From: Labrenzia sp. OB1 | Lineage (GTDB): Bacteria > Pseudomonadota > Alphaproteobacteria > Rhizobiales > Stappiaceae | Assembly: GCF_001624695.1 (NCBI RefSeq) | Contig: NZ_JSEP01000003.1 | Location: 372,001-436,000 of the forward strand | DNA: 64,000 nt | Direction of reading: 5' to 3' | Part shown: piece after piece, positions 47,109-55,967 of the stretch | How the letters are laid out: every line of letters begins with the position of its first letter | Position numbering within the stretch: position 1 is the first letter of the stretch | The notes under the pieces: model-generated | What the model was told of the DNA's origin: nothing | Database searches by the model: none | Seen by the model: only the letters and a program-made list of their open reading frames with translations | Position numbers and translations under genes: made by a program

Positions 47109-48320
47109 TTAGGCCCGCTCCTGCTGACGGTGCCAGCTGACCAGCAGGATCATGCCCATGATCACCAGATACGGCAGATAGAAACGGGTTTCGTAATGCG
47201 GAAACACCAGGTATTTGGCGCAGATCGATGCAAACACCGCATAAAGCAGGACTCTGACCCGATCATTCAGTTCCGACGGCGAAATGCATTTGGCGAAAAA
47301 CAGCACTTCCGCGAACAGAAGCGCGAGCCAGGTCTGGCTCATCAGCGATCTGACCGTCGAACGAATGAGCATCACAAGATACCCGGAAACGGAAAATGGC
47401 GGGTCGAACCCTTCAAGGGTCGGTACGTATTCCACATGGGTGAACCACATGTGGATCCACCAGCCGGGATGATCCGCGCCGCCGGTCAGCCAGAGATAGG
47501 TGGCGAAACTGACGGCGAAGCAGGCCGTCATGCTCCATCGCCCGGGGCCGTAGATCGCGGCAAAGACGAAAAACACGCCGATGAAGGCGAGATGATCCGG
47601 GCGGACAAGAAAAGCGCCGAACAGGCTGACCGCTGCCGGCAAATCGAACCGCTCGAGATAGAGATAGGCCGCAAGCGCCAGGAAGACCGTGGCGTAGAGG
47701 TCCGGCGACAGCAATTGCGCCGCATCTCCGAAGGCCGAAGTGACCAGCAGGGCCACGACAACGGGCCCGTACATCAGTGTTCCGCTTCGCGCCATCCAGA
47801 CCAGCAGAATGGCTCCGACAGCGACAGCCGAGGCCAGCGAAATCATCCGCAAAGCCTTCACCGGATCCATGAAACCGGAAAGCAGACGCGCGGTTTCCAC
47901 ATAGAGGATCTTGATCCGGTAAAAGCCGAGCATGGTGGCGAAGGCGTCCGGATCTTCCGCCTGGCGGATGCGGTAGGCGCGGTCCTGCGTCAGGGTCAGA
48001 TATTCGCCCTCGGACACATTGTCCTTCACGAAGGCATAGCTCTGCCGGTGCAGCTCCGTCGGGTCGTTCACCTCGGGTTCCAGGACCGTCGCCGTATAGG
48101 CGAACATGTCCCAGTTGGAGAGCGGAAAGACGTGAACGACTGCCGCCGTCATGGCGATGAACACGCAGAAGATGCCCGCCCCGATCCAGGACCGCAGCGG
48201 TTTGTAGATCCGGTGGAGAAGTCCGTAGACGGCAAGGAACGTTCCCTCCAGGCTGCGCTGGGCAAGATTGGGCAATGGCTGAAACTCCCCGGTTGGTTGT
48301 CCCGGGTTGTCGCATTTCAT
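47109..48320 (-). CDS. Polytopic inner-membrane protein of unknown function
   Basis: A 403-residue protein with about nine or ten hydrophobic segments and a large periplasmic-type loop after the first (SNWDMFAYTATVLEPEVND). The layout, with an Asp in the first loop and a C-terminal membrane block, resembles GT-C glycosyltransferases or GtrX-like proteins, but I see no diagnostic motif. It is alone on its strand and divergent from modA, with 118 bp between the starts. I cannot assign a function. Confidence 0.7.
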   Translation of the reverse strand: MKCDNPGQPTGEFQPLPNLAQRSLEGTFLAVYGLLHRIYKPLRSWIGAGIFCVFIAMTAAVVHVFPLSNWDMFAYTATVLEPEVNDPTELHRQSYAFVKDNVSEGEYLTLTQDRAYRIRQAEDPDAFATMLGFYRIKILYVETARLLSGFMDPVKALRMISLASAVAVGAILLVWMARSGTLMYGPVVVALLVTSAFGDAAQLLSPDLYATVFLALAAYLYLERFDLPAAVSLFGAFLVRPDHLAFIGVFFVFAAIYGPGRWSMTACFAVSFATYLWLTGGADHPGWWIHMWFTHVEYVPTLEGFDPPFSVSGYLVMLIRSTVRSLMSQTWLALLFAEVLFFAKCISPSELNDRVRVLLYAVFASICAKYLVFPHYETRFYLPYLVIMGMILLVSWHRQQERA

Positions 48321-48438
48321 TGTAAGAATTTCGTAAACAGTCGCGGATTGACCAGCCGTGATCGGTGCCCGTCCGCTCTTGAATAGATGCAGCGGCCGGA
48401 TTAGCTACAAGGGTCTGGATGCAACGCCCGGGGGATTG

Positions 48439-49215
48439 ATGTTTCAGCGCCTGTTCTTTGTCTTGTGCGTGCTCGCGGCGGCCGCTCTGCCGGCCCCCCC
48501 CGTGTCGGCCACAGACGAGAGGCCGCTGACCGTGTTTGCCGCCGCCAGCATGCGGGAAGCCATGGAAGCCATCGCGGACGCGTTTGAAGAAGAAACTGCT
48601 ACGAAAGTCGTTTTTTCCTTCGCCGGTACGGGCACCCTGGCCCGGCAGGTGGAGGCCGGAGCCCCCGCGGATCTGTTTGTCTCCGCCGACGCCGCCTGGA
48701 TGGACTACGTCCGGGACCAGGATGCAGTCAGCGCGGACACGATTGTCGAATTCGCCTCCAATGGGCTGGTTCTGGTCGGACTCGAAGAAAGCCCTGTCCT
48801 GGAACTGTCACCGGAGAACCTGCATGCGGTGCTTGAGACCGGACGGTTGGCCATGGCCGACCCTGAAACGGTTCCGGCCGGGCGCTACGGCAAGGCGGCA
48901 CTGGTAACCCTCGGCCTCTGGCCCGCAGTGTCCGCGCGGCTCGCGCCTATGGAAAACGTCAGGATCGCGCTTGCCTCCGTTGCTCGTGGAGACGCGCCGC
49001 TCGCACTGGTCTACCGGACGGACGCCATGGTCGAGCCAGCGGTCGCCGTGGTTGCGGAGTTGCCACAGCAGAGCCACCCTCCGATCCGCTATCTTGCGGC
49101 GCTGACCAGTTCCAGGACACATCCCGCTGCACCCGCCTTCCTGGAGTTCCTGAACGGACCGCGCGCACGGGAAATCTTGCACTCACTGGGGTTTCTGACC
49201 GATAAGGTGAATTAA
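48439..49215 (+). CDS. modA: Molybdate ABC transporter, periplasmic binding protein
   Basis: A 258-residue ModA: signal peptide (LFFVLCVLAAAALPAPP, cleavage near VSA), then the family core LTVFAAASMREAMEAIADAFE, VVFSFAGTGTLARQVEAGAPADLF and ALVYRTDA. These bind molybdate or tungstate. The ATG at 48439 is chosen; the frame from 48358 lacks a signal. It begins the modABC operon. I see no clear ModE dyad upstream. Confidence 0.94.
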   Translation: MFQRLFFVLCVLAAAALPAPPVSATDERPLTVFAAASMREAMEAIADAFEEETATKVVFSFAGTGTLARQVEAGAPADLFVSADAAWMDYVRDQDAVSADTIVEFASNGLVLVGLEESPVLELSPENLHAVLETGRLAMADPETVPAGRYGKAALVTLGLWPAVSARLAPMENVRIALASVARGDAPLALVYRTDAMVEPAVAVVAELPQQSHPPIRYLAALTSSRTHPAAPAFLEFLNGPRAREILHSLGFLTDKVN

Positions 49216-49305
49216 TGTACGTTGCCTGCTCATGATTTCATGTGCAGGCAGGGTGCTTTGAGCGGCCGGATTCCGGCCGGTCTGAAACCGGCAGATTGAG
49301 CGCAC

Positions 49306-50013
49306 GTGAACTTTTTTCATCTTCAACCCGCCGAATGGCAGGCTTTGGCCCTGACCGTGAAAGTAGCCGCCGCGGCGCTGCTGGTGGCGCTGCCGCTTGC
49401 CGTTCTGGTCGCCTATCTGTTGGCGCGCTACCGGTTTCCGGGACACGGCATCGTCAATGCGCTTGTGCACATGCCGCTTGTGCTGCCGCCCGTCGTGACC
49501 GGCTACCTGCTGCTTCTGGCCTTTGGCCGCAAGGGACCTGTAGGCGCATTTCTTTCCGAAACCTTCGGCATCAGCTTCGCGTTCAACTGGACCGGCGCGG
49601 CCCTCGCGGCCGGTGTCATGGCGTTTCCCCTGATGGTCCGCCCGATCCGCATTTCCTTCGAGGCGGTCGATCCCAAGCTCGAGGCGGCAGCCAAATCCCT
49701 CGGCGCCCATCGGGTGGTCGCTTTCCTTACGATAACTCTGCCCCTCGCCGTGCCGGGCATACTCGGCGGCGCGATCCTGGGATTTGCCAAGGCGATGGGC
49801 GAGTTCGGCGCGACGATCACCTTCGTCTCCAACATTCCCGGCGAAACCCGCACCCTGGCGCTTGCGCTCTACACCGCGACCCAGACACCGAGTGGTGACC
49901 TCGCCGCCTTCCGCCTGACGCTGATCGCCGCCGTCGTGGCCTTCGCCGCGCTGATCGCCTCTGAAGTTTTCGCCCGCCGTCTGCGCCGGAGAATTGGCGG
50001 CGATCATGATTGA
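49306..50013 (+). CDS. modB: Molybdate ABC transporter, permease
   Basis: A 235-residue inner-membrane permease with five or six helices and the EAA loop EAAAKSLGAHRVVAFLTITLP near the C-terminal half. It starts with GTG at 49306, 90 bp after modA; that gap holds a small GGCCGG/CCGGCC hairpin (49263-49277) that may tune expression. It overlaps modC by 8 bp. Confidence 0.95.
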   Translation: MNFFHLQPAEWQALALTVKVAAAALLVALPLAVLVAYLLARYRFPGHGIVNALVHMPLVLPPVVTGYLLLLAFGRKGPVGAFLSETFGISFAFNWTGAALAAGVMAFPLMVRPIRISFEAVDPKLEAAAKSLGAHRVVAFLTITLPLAVPGILGGAILGFAKAMGEFGATITFVSNIPGETRTLALALYTATQTPSGDLAAFRLTLIAAVVAFAALIASEVFARRLRRRIGGDHD

Positions 50014-51112
50014 CATCAATATCAGCGGCCGTGTCGGCCGGATGGACATCGTGGCCCAATTCGAGGGGCGTGGCGGTGTCACGTCCCTGTTTGGACAATC
50101 CGGTGCCGGAAAGACCACCGTAACCAACATGATCGCCGGTCTGGCGACGCCCTCCTCTGGGCGTATCTCGGTCAACGGTACGGTCCTGTTAGATGGGGAC
50201 AAAGGCATCGACTTGCCGGTTCAGGCAAGACGCATCGGCCATGTCTTCCAGGATGCACGCCTGTTTCCACACTTGAGCGTTCGCGCCAACCTCACGTATG
50301 CGCGCTGGGCGGGCCGCAGATCCGGGACGCGCGATTTCGACGAAGTCATCGATCTTCTCGGGCTGAAAGACCTGCTCGATCGCAAACCCGAAACGCTTTC
50401 CGGTGGTGAACGGCAGCGGGTTGCCATCGGCCGGGCGCTGCTGTCCGGCCCGCGGCTGTTGATCATGGACGAGCCTCTGGCGAACCTCGATCACGCCCGC
50501 CGCAATGATATCCTGCCCTATCTCGACCGGCTCTGTGTCGAAGCGGGCATTCCGATCCTCTATGTCAGCCATTCCATCGAGGAGGTGACTCGCCTCTCCA
50601 ATACGCTGGTGCTCCTGTCGGAGGGCAGGACGCAGGCTTACGGTCCGGTCGCCGAGATGCTGGCCCGCGAAGATCTGGTCCATGTGACAGGCCGCCGCGA
50701 GGCGAGTGCGCTTTTGAGCGGTACCGTCAGCAGGATCGACGCGACCTGGGACCTTGCTCATGTCGATATTGGCGGCCCGGAGCTGCAGATCCCGGGACTG
50801 GCGGCCGCAGCGGGCGACGCGGTCCGTCTGCGCATTCTCGCCCGTGACGTCGCACTCGCCGCCGTCCCGCCGGAAGGTCTTTCCATTCGCAACGCGCTCA
50901 CGGTGACAATCGAAAGCATTTCCGGAGAGACGGGACCATACGCGGAAATCCTCTGTTCCCTGGCCTGCCAGACGATCCGCGCCCGCATCACGCGGGCTTC
51001 GGTTTCGGATCTCGGACTGAAACCCGGCATGACCGTGACCGCGCTGATCAAGAGTGTTTCGATAGACCGGGGGCAGAGCACGCTGGCGCCGCCGGTATCC
51101 GTGGAGACCTGA
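50006..51112 (+). CDS. modC: Molybdate ABC transporter, ATPase
   Basis: An ATP-binding subunit of about 368 residues. Walker A is GQSGAGKTT, the ABC signature LSGGERQRVAIGRALL, Walker B LLIMDEPLANLD, and the switch His is in VSHSIEEV. The C-terminal TOBE/MOP domain (about 285-365) binds molybdate for feedback. The start ATG at 50006 overlaps the modB stop, showing translational coupling. A dctB-type gene follows after 1 bp. Confidence 0.95.
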   Translation: MIDINISGRVGRMDIVAQFEGRGGVTSLFGQSGAGKTTVTNMIAGLATPSSGRISVNGTVLLDGDKGIDLPVQARRIGHVFQDARLFPHLSVRANLTYARWAGRRSGTRDFDEVIDLLGLKDLLDRKPETLSGGERQRVAIGRALLSGPRLLIMDEPLANLDHARRNDILPYLDRLCVEAGIPILYVSHSIEEVTRLSNTLVLLSEGRTQAYGPVAEMLAREDLVHVTGRREASALLSGTVSRIDATWDLAHVDIGGPELQIPGLAAAAGDAVRLRILARDVALAAVPPEGLSIRNALTVTIESISGETGPYAEILCSLACQTIRARITRASVSDLGLKPGMTVTALIKSVSIDRGQSTLAPPVSVET

Positions 51113-51113
51113 A

Positions 51114-52934
51114 TTGCAGGCAAACAGACAGCTGCCCTATACTGCTGCGATGACACGCGGACCCCGGCGCCGAACATGGCGCAATCTGAAACTGGGGATC
51201 GGGGTGGCCATGGTGGCCGTGAGCCTGGCGATCCTTTGGCTGACCGGGCTGGCCAGCCTGCGCCTGACCCTGGCCGAAATCGAGACCCGGGCGGAGGCCA
51301 ATCTTGCGGTGCAGGCCGCCGTTCTGGAACGGCTTCTGGACAAGTTCCGGCTGCTGTCGCCGCTCCTGGCGCGCGGACCGGAAACGGGTCGTCTTGTGTC
51401 CGGCCTCGACATTGCCATGGACCGAACCATCACCGCCGTCGCGGCCGGCATGTCCGGCGCCGAGGAAGTTTGGCTGATGGACCCGCTCGGCCGCGTCATC
51501 GTCACGAGTCAGCACGGTGTCCCATTTGGAGCGATTGGCGGCGGCGCCTCCATTGCCGAAGCTTTCGGGCAGGCAAGACAGGGCCAGCTCGGGCGCCAGC
51601 TCATTCCCGGAAATCCGCAGACCGCGGCCAGCTATGTGTTCGCGTCGCCACTGCGCAACGGCGACCAGCTGATCGGCATTCTGGCCGTTCGCGTCAGTCT
51701 GGAGGATGTCGAACAGGCCTGGGCCCTGAGCAAGGATCCGATCCTGGCGCTGGACGAAGAAGGCCGCGTCGTGGTGACCAATGTGCCGGGATGGCGCGGT
51801 AAGTTCGTCTCCGAACTGGATTTCGGGCGGGATATCGCCCGCCTTTCCGGCCCGGGCCGTCTCAGCCTGATGTTGCCCTCTTCCGGAGGGGCGAACAACT
51901 ACATGCCCCTGACCACATCCCTTCCCGTTCTGGGCTGGGCTGTCAAAACCCTGGCCAGCGTCGACGATGCACGCCAGCAGTCGGCCTGGGCCATGGTCGC
52001 CGCGCTGCTTGGCTGCGTGATCGCGGCGGGCGGTCTTTGGACCGTTCTTCTGAGGCGGGAGGAATTCAGCCGCCAGATTCGCCGTGACAAGGCTGTCTCC
52101 CTGCGGCTGGAACGTCGGGTTCGAAGCCGTACAATGGAATTGCGCAAGGCGAACGAACTTCTGGAAGAGGAAGTGCGCGAGCGCGAACAGGCGGAAACCA
52201 ATCTGCGTCTGGCCCAGGCCGAACTGGTGCAGGCGGCGAAACTCGCCACCTTGGGACGGATGTCGGCGGCCCTCAGCCACGAATACAACCAGCCGCTGGC
52301 GGCCATCCGCTCGGACGCGGAAGTCGCCGGAATGCTGATCGATCGCGGCAGGGCGGAGGAAGCCCGCGCCAACCTCACCCGGATCGGCGGCATGGTCTCC
52401 CGCATGGCCGAAATCGCCAAGACCCTGAAAGGCTTCACCCGCAAGTCCGGGACGGAGATCCGGGCTGTTTCGCTTCGCAAGGTGATCGACGAGACGTTGT
52501 TGCTGCTGCAGCCGCAGATCAAGCAGAGCGCGGTCGAGGTGATCGCCGAGCTTCCCGAAACGGACATCATCGTCAGGGGCGGGCAGATCCGGCTGGAGCA
52601 GGTGATGATCAATCTGCTTTCCAACGCGCTGGACGCGGTCGGCGACCGGGAGCGGCCACAGGTTACTCTGGTGCTCCGCCGGGAGGGCAACGATGCCGTC
52701 CTGAGCATCCGGGACAATGGTTCCGGCATAGATGAGGACGTCATGCCGCAGATCTTCGATCCGTTTTTCACCACCAAGGATGTCGGCGCGGGACTTGGGC
52801 TTGGCCTGTCGATTGCCTATAAGATCGTTCATGATTTTGCCGGCTCGCTGAAAGTGGCGAACCGGGAAAGCGGCGGCGCGGAATTCACGATGCGGTTGCC
52901 GATCGCGGACAAACAGCTGCTGGCGGCGGAATAA
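51114..52934 (+). CDS. dctB: C4-dicarboxylate sensor histidine kinase DctB
   Basis: A sensor kinase of 606 residues: a membrane helix (LGIGVAMVAVSLAILWLTGLA), a periplasmic PDC/PAS double domain (about 55-300), a second helix (AALLGCVIAAGGLWTVLL), a coiled coil, HisKA with the phospho-His in ALSHEYNQPLAAIRSDAE (near 385), and HATPase with DNGSGIDEDVMPQIFDPFFTT and GLGLGLSIAY. This layout is that of DctB. The TTG at 51114 has a good GGAGACC site right after modC; an ATG at 51150 (MTRGPRRR) is the alternative. It is followed 10 bp later by dctD. Its signal is probably C4-dicarboxylates, given the dctPQM operon 3 kb away. Confidence 0.9.
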   Translation: MQANRQLPYTAAMTRGPRRRTWRNLKLGIGVAMVAVSLAILWLTGLASLRLTLAEIETRAEANLAVQAAVLERLLDKFRLLSPLLARGPETGRLVSGLDIAMDRTITAVAAGMSGAEEVWLMDPLGRVIVTSQHGVPFGAIGGGASIAEAFGQARQGQLGRQLIPGNPQTAASYVFASPLRNGDQLIGILAVRVSLEDVEQAWALSKDPILALDEEGRVVVTNVPGWRGKFVSELDFGRDIARLSGPGRLSLMLPSSGGANNYMPLTTSLPVLGWAVKTLASVDDARQQSAWAMVAALLGCVIAAGGLWTVLLRREEFSRQIRRDKAVSLRLERRVRSRTMELRKANELLEEEVREREQAETNLRLAQAELVQAAKLATLGRMSAALSHEYNQPLAAIRSDAEVAGMLIDRGRAEEARANLTRIGGMVSRMAEIAKTLKGFTRKSGTEIRAVSLRKVIDETLLLLQPQIKQSAVEVIAELPETDIIVRGGQIRLEQVMINLLSNALDAVGDRERPQVTLVLRREGNDAVLSIRDNGSGIDEDVMPQIFDPFFTTKDVGAGLGLGLSIAYKIVHDFAGSLKVANRESGGAEFTMRLPIADKQLLAAE

Positions 52935-52944
52935 GGCACACCAT

Positions 52945-54279
52945 ATGGACCAGGCGACGGTGCTTTTGGTTGACGACGAGGCGGATCTGCGCGGATCGCT
53001 TTCCCAGGGGCTGGAACTGTCCGGCCAGAAGGTTTTCGCATCGGGAACGCCGGAAGAGGCGCTGGAGTGCATCACTCGCGGGTTTTACGGAGTACTGGTG
53101 ACGGACATCCGCATGCCTGGCACGGATGGCTTTCAGGTCATGAAGCGCGCCTTCGAAATCGACCCGGCCCTTCCGGTCGTCCTGATCACCGGTCACGGCG
53201 ATGTTCCGCTGGCGGTCGAGGCGATGCGGGCAGGCGCATATGATTTCATGGAAAAGCCCTTCTCCGTGTCCCGGCTAGCTTCCGTGGTCGAGCGTGCGCT
53301 GGACAAACGCCGGCTGGTTCTGGAGAACCGCAAGCTGCGCGAAGAACTGGCCGACAGGACCGGGTTGGAAAGCCGTCTGGTCGGGCGGACGCCGGCCATG
53401 GATCTGCTGCGCCGCAACGTCATGGCGCTTGCCGCCACCGATGCGGACATATTGATCCTCGGCGAAACAGGGTCCGGCAAAGAAGTCGTTGCGCGGGCTC
53501 TGCATGACGAAGGACCGCGCCGTAAAAGACCGTTCGTTGCCCTGAACTGCGGTGCGCTTCCGGCGGAAATCATCGAATCCGAGCTCTTCGGCCACGAGAA
53601 GGGCGCCTTTACCGGTGCCAGCGGCCAGCGGATCGGCAAGCTCGAGCACGCCCATGGCGGCACGGTGTTTCTCGATGAAATTGAATCCATGCCGCTGGAA
53701 CTTCAGGTCAAGCTTCTCCGGGTGATCGAAACCCGGACGATCGAGCGGCTCGGGTCCAACCGGCCGATCGAACTGGATGTCCGCTTCATCGCGGCCACCA
53801 AGGAGGATCTGGAGACGGCCGGCAAGCAAGGCCGCTTCCGGCTGGACCTTTTCTACCGTCTCAACGTTGTGAATGTTGAAATTCCGCCGCTGCGTGAGCG
53901 TCTTGAGGACATTCCGCTGCTGTTCCGCCATCTGGCCATCGAGGCCCGGGCTCGCTACCGGCGCGAGATTCCCGATATCGACGAGGAGTTCCTAGCCGGA
54001 CTCATGACGCGCGACTGGCCCGGCAATGTCCGGGAATTGCGCAATATCGCCGACCGGTTCGTGCTTGGACTGGAGCCGGCCGGTGCGCCGCGAACGGCAG
54101 GCGGTTCATCCCTTTTCGATCAGGTCGCTTCCTATGAACGGGCGCTCATCTCCGCCGAATTGAAGCGCAACGACGGCGCCATCAAACCGACCTACGAGCA
54201 TCTCGGGATTTCCCGCAAGGCTCTCTATGAGAAGATGCGCAAATACGGGCTCGGCAGGGAGGAAGTGGCTCTCGACTAG
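52945..54279 (+). CDS. dctD: Sigma-54-dependent response regulator DctD
   Basis: A 444-residue NtrC-type activator. The receiver has its phospho-Asp in VTDIRMPGTDG (about 54). The AAA+ domain shows Walker A GETGSGKE, the sigma-54-contacting GAFTGA loop (in FGHEKGAFTGAS), Walker B VFLDEIESM and the R finger. A C-terminal Fis-type HTH (about 400-440, YEHLGISRKALYEKMRKYGL) completes it. It pairs with dctB and is expected to act at the sigma-54 promoter before dctP, which is present at 55878-55892. Confidence 0.95.
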   Translation: MDQATVLLVDDEADLRGSLSQGLELSGQKVFASGTPEEALECITRGFYGVLVTDIRMPGTDGFQVMKRAFEIDPALPVVLITGHGDVPLAVEAMRAGAYDFMEKPFSVSRLASVVERALDKRRLVLENRKLREELADRTGLESRLVGRTPAMDLLRRNVMALAATDADILILGETGSGKEVVARALHDEGPRRKRPFVALNCGALPAEIIESELFGHEKGAFTGASGQRIGKLEHAHGGTVFLDEIESMPLELQVKLLRVIETRTIERLGSNRPIELDVRFIAATKEDLETAGKQGRFRLDLFYRLNVVNVEIPPLRERLEDIPLLFRHLAIEARARYRREIPDIDEEFLAGLMTRDWPGNVRELRNIADRFVLGLEPAGAPRTAGGSSLFDQVASYERALISAELKRNDGAIKPTYEHLGISRKALYEKMRKYGLGREEVALD

Positions 54280-54307
54280 ATTTCTGAGCCCTCGATATGG
54301 ATCGGCA

Positions 54308-54334
54308 TGTCACAAACAGCGTTCGCCGTGCGTC
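54308..54334 (+). promoter_or_regulatory. ECF41-type promoter, TGTCACA-N16-CGTC
   Basis: TGTCACA at 54308-54314, 16 bases, CGTC at 54331-54334. This is the published ECF41 consensus without a mismatch. Transcription would begin near 54340 and give about 30 bases of leader before the ATG at 54371. It precedes the carboxymuconolactone-decarboxylase-like gene and the ECF41 gene itself, implying autoregulation. Confidence 0.8.
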
Positions 54335-54370
54335 TCTTGAATGTTACCCCCGAACACATGGAAGACATTC

Positions 54371-54802
54371 ATGACCAATGCGACGTCCATCAACTATCAG
54401 CAGTTCATCCCCTCGGTCTTGCAGAGTTTCGCTGCTGCAAACGGAGAAATCGGCAAGACGGACCTTGAACCGAAGCTGCGCCACCTGATCGACCTGCGGG
54501 CTTCCCAGATCAATCAATGCGCGTTTTGCGTGAAAATGCACACGAAAGAAGCGCTTGATGCCGGCGACAGTCACGAGCGCATCGAGCACCTGACCGTCTG
54601 GCGGCACGTGACGGATTTCACACCCGCGGAAAAGGCGGCATTCGCCTGGACGGAGGCCTTGACCAGCCTGGACGTTGAAACCGACTATGAAAGCCTGCGC
54701 GCTGCTTTGCGCGAGCATTTCGAAGATGCCCAGATCAGCGCCATGACGTCGGCTATCGCCATGATCAATCTCTGGAACCGTATACAGGTGTCGAACCATT
54801 GA
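54371..54802 (+). CDS. Carboxymuconolactone decarboxylase/AhpD-like protein linked to ECF41
   Basis: A 143-residue AhpD-fold protein. The redox motif is C50-A-F-C53 with His57 (INQCAFCVKMHTKEA), as in AhpD-type peroxidases. The C-terminal helices contain MTSAIAMINLWNR. I choose the ATG at 54371 with GGAAG upstream; a start at 54341 would leave almost no leader from the predicted promoter. Members of this family are a common genomic companion of ECF41 sigma factors. The stop is 1 bp before the sigma gene ATG. The in vivo substrate is unknown. Confidence 0.88.
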   Translation: MTNATSINYQQFIPSVLQSFAAANGEIGKTDLEPKLRHLIDLRASQINQCAFCVKMHTKEALDAGDSHERIEHLTVWRHVTDFTPAEKAAFAWTEALTSLDVETDYESLRAALREHFEDAQISAMTSAIAMINLWNRIQVSNH

Positions 54803-54803
54803 A

Positions 54804-55718
54804 ATGAGCGGGATTTCAGACAGCGGCCTTTTCGAAGCCGCCCGTCCGCGCCTCCTTGGCCTGGCCTATCGCATGCTGGGCTCCATGGCGGACGCGGAAG
54901 ATGCGGTTCAGGACACTTTCGTCAAATGGCAGAGCGTTGAGAAGGCGTCGATTGTCAACGCCGATGCCTTTCTGACGGCGGTCTGCACCAATCGCTGTCT
55001 GGATCTGTTGAAATCTGCTCACAGGAAGCGGGTCGACTACGTCGGCCCGTGGATCCCCGAACCGCTTCATATCGAGGCAGAGGCAACGCCGGAAGGAGAC
55101 CTGGACAGGGCGCAGTCGCTGACGACCGCCTTTTTACTCTTGCTGGAGCGTCTCAGCCCGAAGGAGCGCGCGGCCTACCTGCTTCGGGAGGTCTTCGCCA
55201 AGCCCTATGGCGAGGTCGCGGAGGCGCTGGGTATCAGCGAAACGGCCTGCCGCCAGCTCGTCTCGCGCGCCGGCAAACATATCCAGGACCCGGCGTCTCG
55301 TTTTGTGCCGTCGCCGGACCATCAGCAGCGCATGCTGGGCGCCTTCATGAAGGCACTGGAAAGCGGCTCCACCGAGCAGCTCAGCGGGCTCCTTGCGGAA
55401 TCGGTTCAGTTCCAGTCCGACGGCGGCGGCAAGGCGACGGCTCTGGGCCGTGTTCTCGAAGGTCGGGCCGGTGTTGCCAAATATGTTGCGCGGATCATGT
55501 CCAGGCTTTGGGGCGGAGGTCCCGTTAAGCCTTGCGATATCAATGGATTGAAGGGATTCCTCCTGCTGGAGGACGCGCGTATCGTGACGGCTCTGACGCT
55601 CGGCTACGACGGCGATGGGCGGATCGACCGGATCTTGATTATCCGCAATCCGGACAAGCTCAGGCGCATCACAAGCCCGCTGCGGCACGATCCCGCCAGT
55701 GGCGCGCTCTGGCAGTGA
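54804..55718 (+). CDS. ECF41-group RNA polymerase sigma factor (SigJ-like) with fused regulatory domain
   Basis: An ECF sigma factor of 304 residues. Sigma2 (ARPRLLGLAYRMLGSMADAE, VQDTFVKW) and sigma4 (LLERLSPKERAAYLLREVFAK, SETACRQLVSRA) are followed by an NTF2/SnoaL-like C-terminal domain. The three diagnostic ECF41 motifs are all present: W83-I-P-E-P87 in the linker (WLPEP type), D206-G-G-G-K210 and N282-P-D-K-L286. In this group the C-terminal extension replaces an anti-sigma factor and controls activity. It is coupled to the AhpD-like gene and has its cognate promoter upstream. It separates dctBD from dctPQM, so it was probably inserted into that locus. Confidence 0.92.
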   Translation: MSGISDSGLFEAARPRLLGLAYRMLGSMADAEDAVQDTFVKWQSVEKASIVNADAFLTAVCTNRCLDLLKSAHRKRVDYVGPWIPEPLHIEAEATPEGDLDRAQSLTTAFLLLLERLSPKERAAYLLREVFAKPYGEVAEALGISETACRQLVSRAGKHIQDPASRFVPSPDHQQRMLGAFMKALESGSTEQLSGLLAESVQFQSDGGGKATALGRVLEGRAGVAKYVARIMSRLWGGGPVKPCDINGLKGFLLLEDARIVTALTLGYDGDGRIDRILIIRNPDKLRRITSPLRHDPASGALWQ

Positions 55719-55738
55719 GGCCGCAGCTTGCGCTTCAA

Positions 55739-55760
55739 AATGTGTCGATTTCGACACATT
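55739..55760. promoter_or_regulatory. 22-bp perfect dyad, candidate DctD upstream activator site
   Basis: Arms AATGTGTCGA (55739-55748) and TCGACACATT (55751-55760) with a TT spacer. Its centre is about 130 bp upstream of the -24 element of the sigma-54 promoter, a normal distance for an NtrC-family enhancer. No T run follows, so it is not a terminator for the sigma factor gene. Confidence 0.65.
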
Positions 55761-55877
55761 GGCCCCCTGACATGCGTCGCAAACGACCCATCATCTGCGT
55801 AACGAACCGCACTAGGTCTTCAATCAACACTTTGTTAATCTGCGGAAACAGGCGCTTTTCAGGACGCTGCAAGCACT

Positions 55878-55892
55878 TGGCACGGCTATTGC
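55878..55892 (+). promoter_or_regulatory. Sigma-54 promoter of dctPQM
   Basis: TGGCAC (55878-55883), N5, TTGC (55889-55892), preceded by T: this matches the sigma-54 consensus with GG at -24 and GC at -12. Transcription would start near 55904, giving a leader of about 64 bases before the dctP ATG. Confidence 0.85.
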
Positions 55893-55967
55893 GATGATTG
55901 CGCCGACCAGCCAACGTGCTGTCCGGTCAGAACGGCCGTCATTCCGAAATGTCTGGGAGGACATCCG

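Noticed and set aside
51048-53075. 675-codon minus-strand open frame
   Set aside because: Antisense to dctB; no family resemblance.
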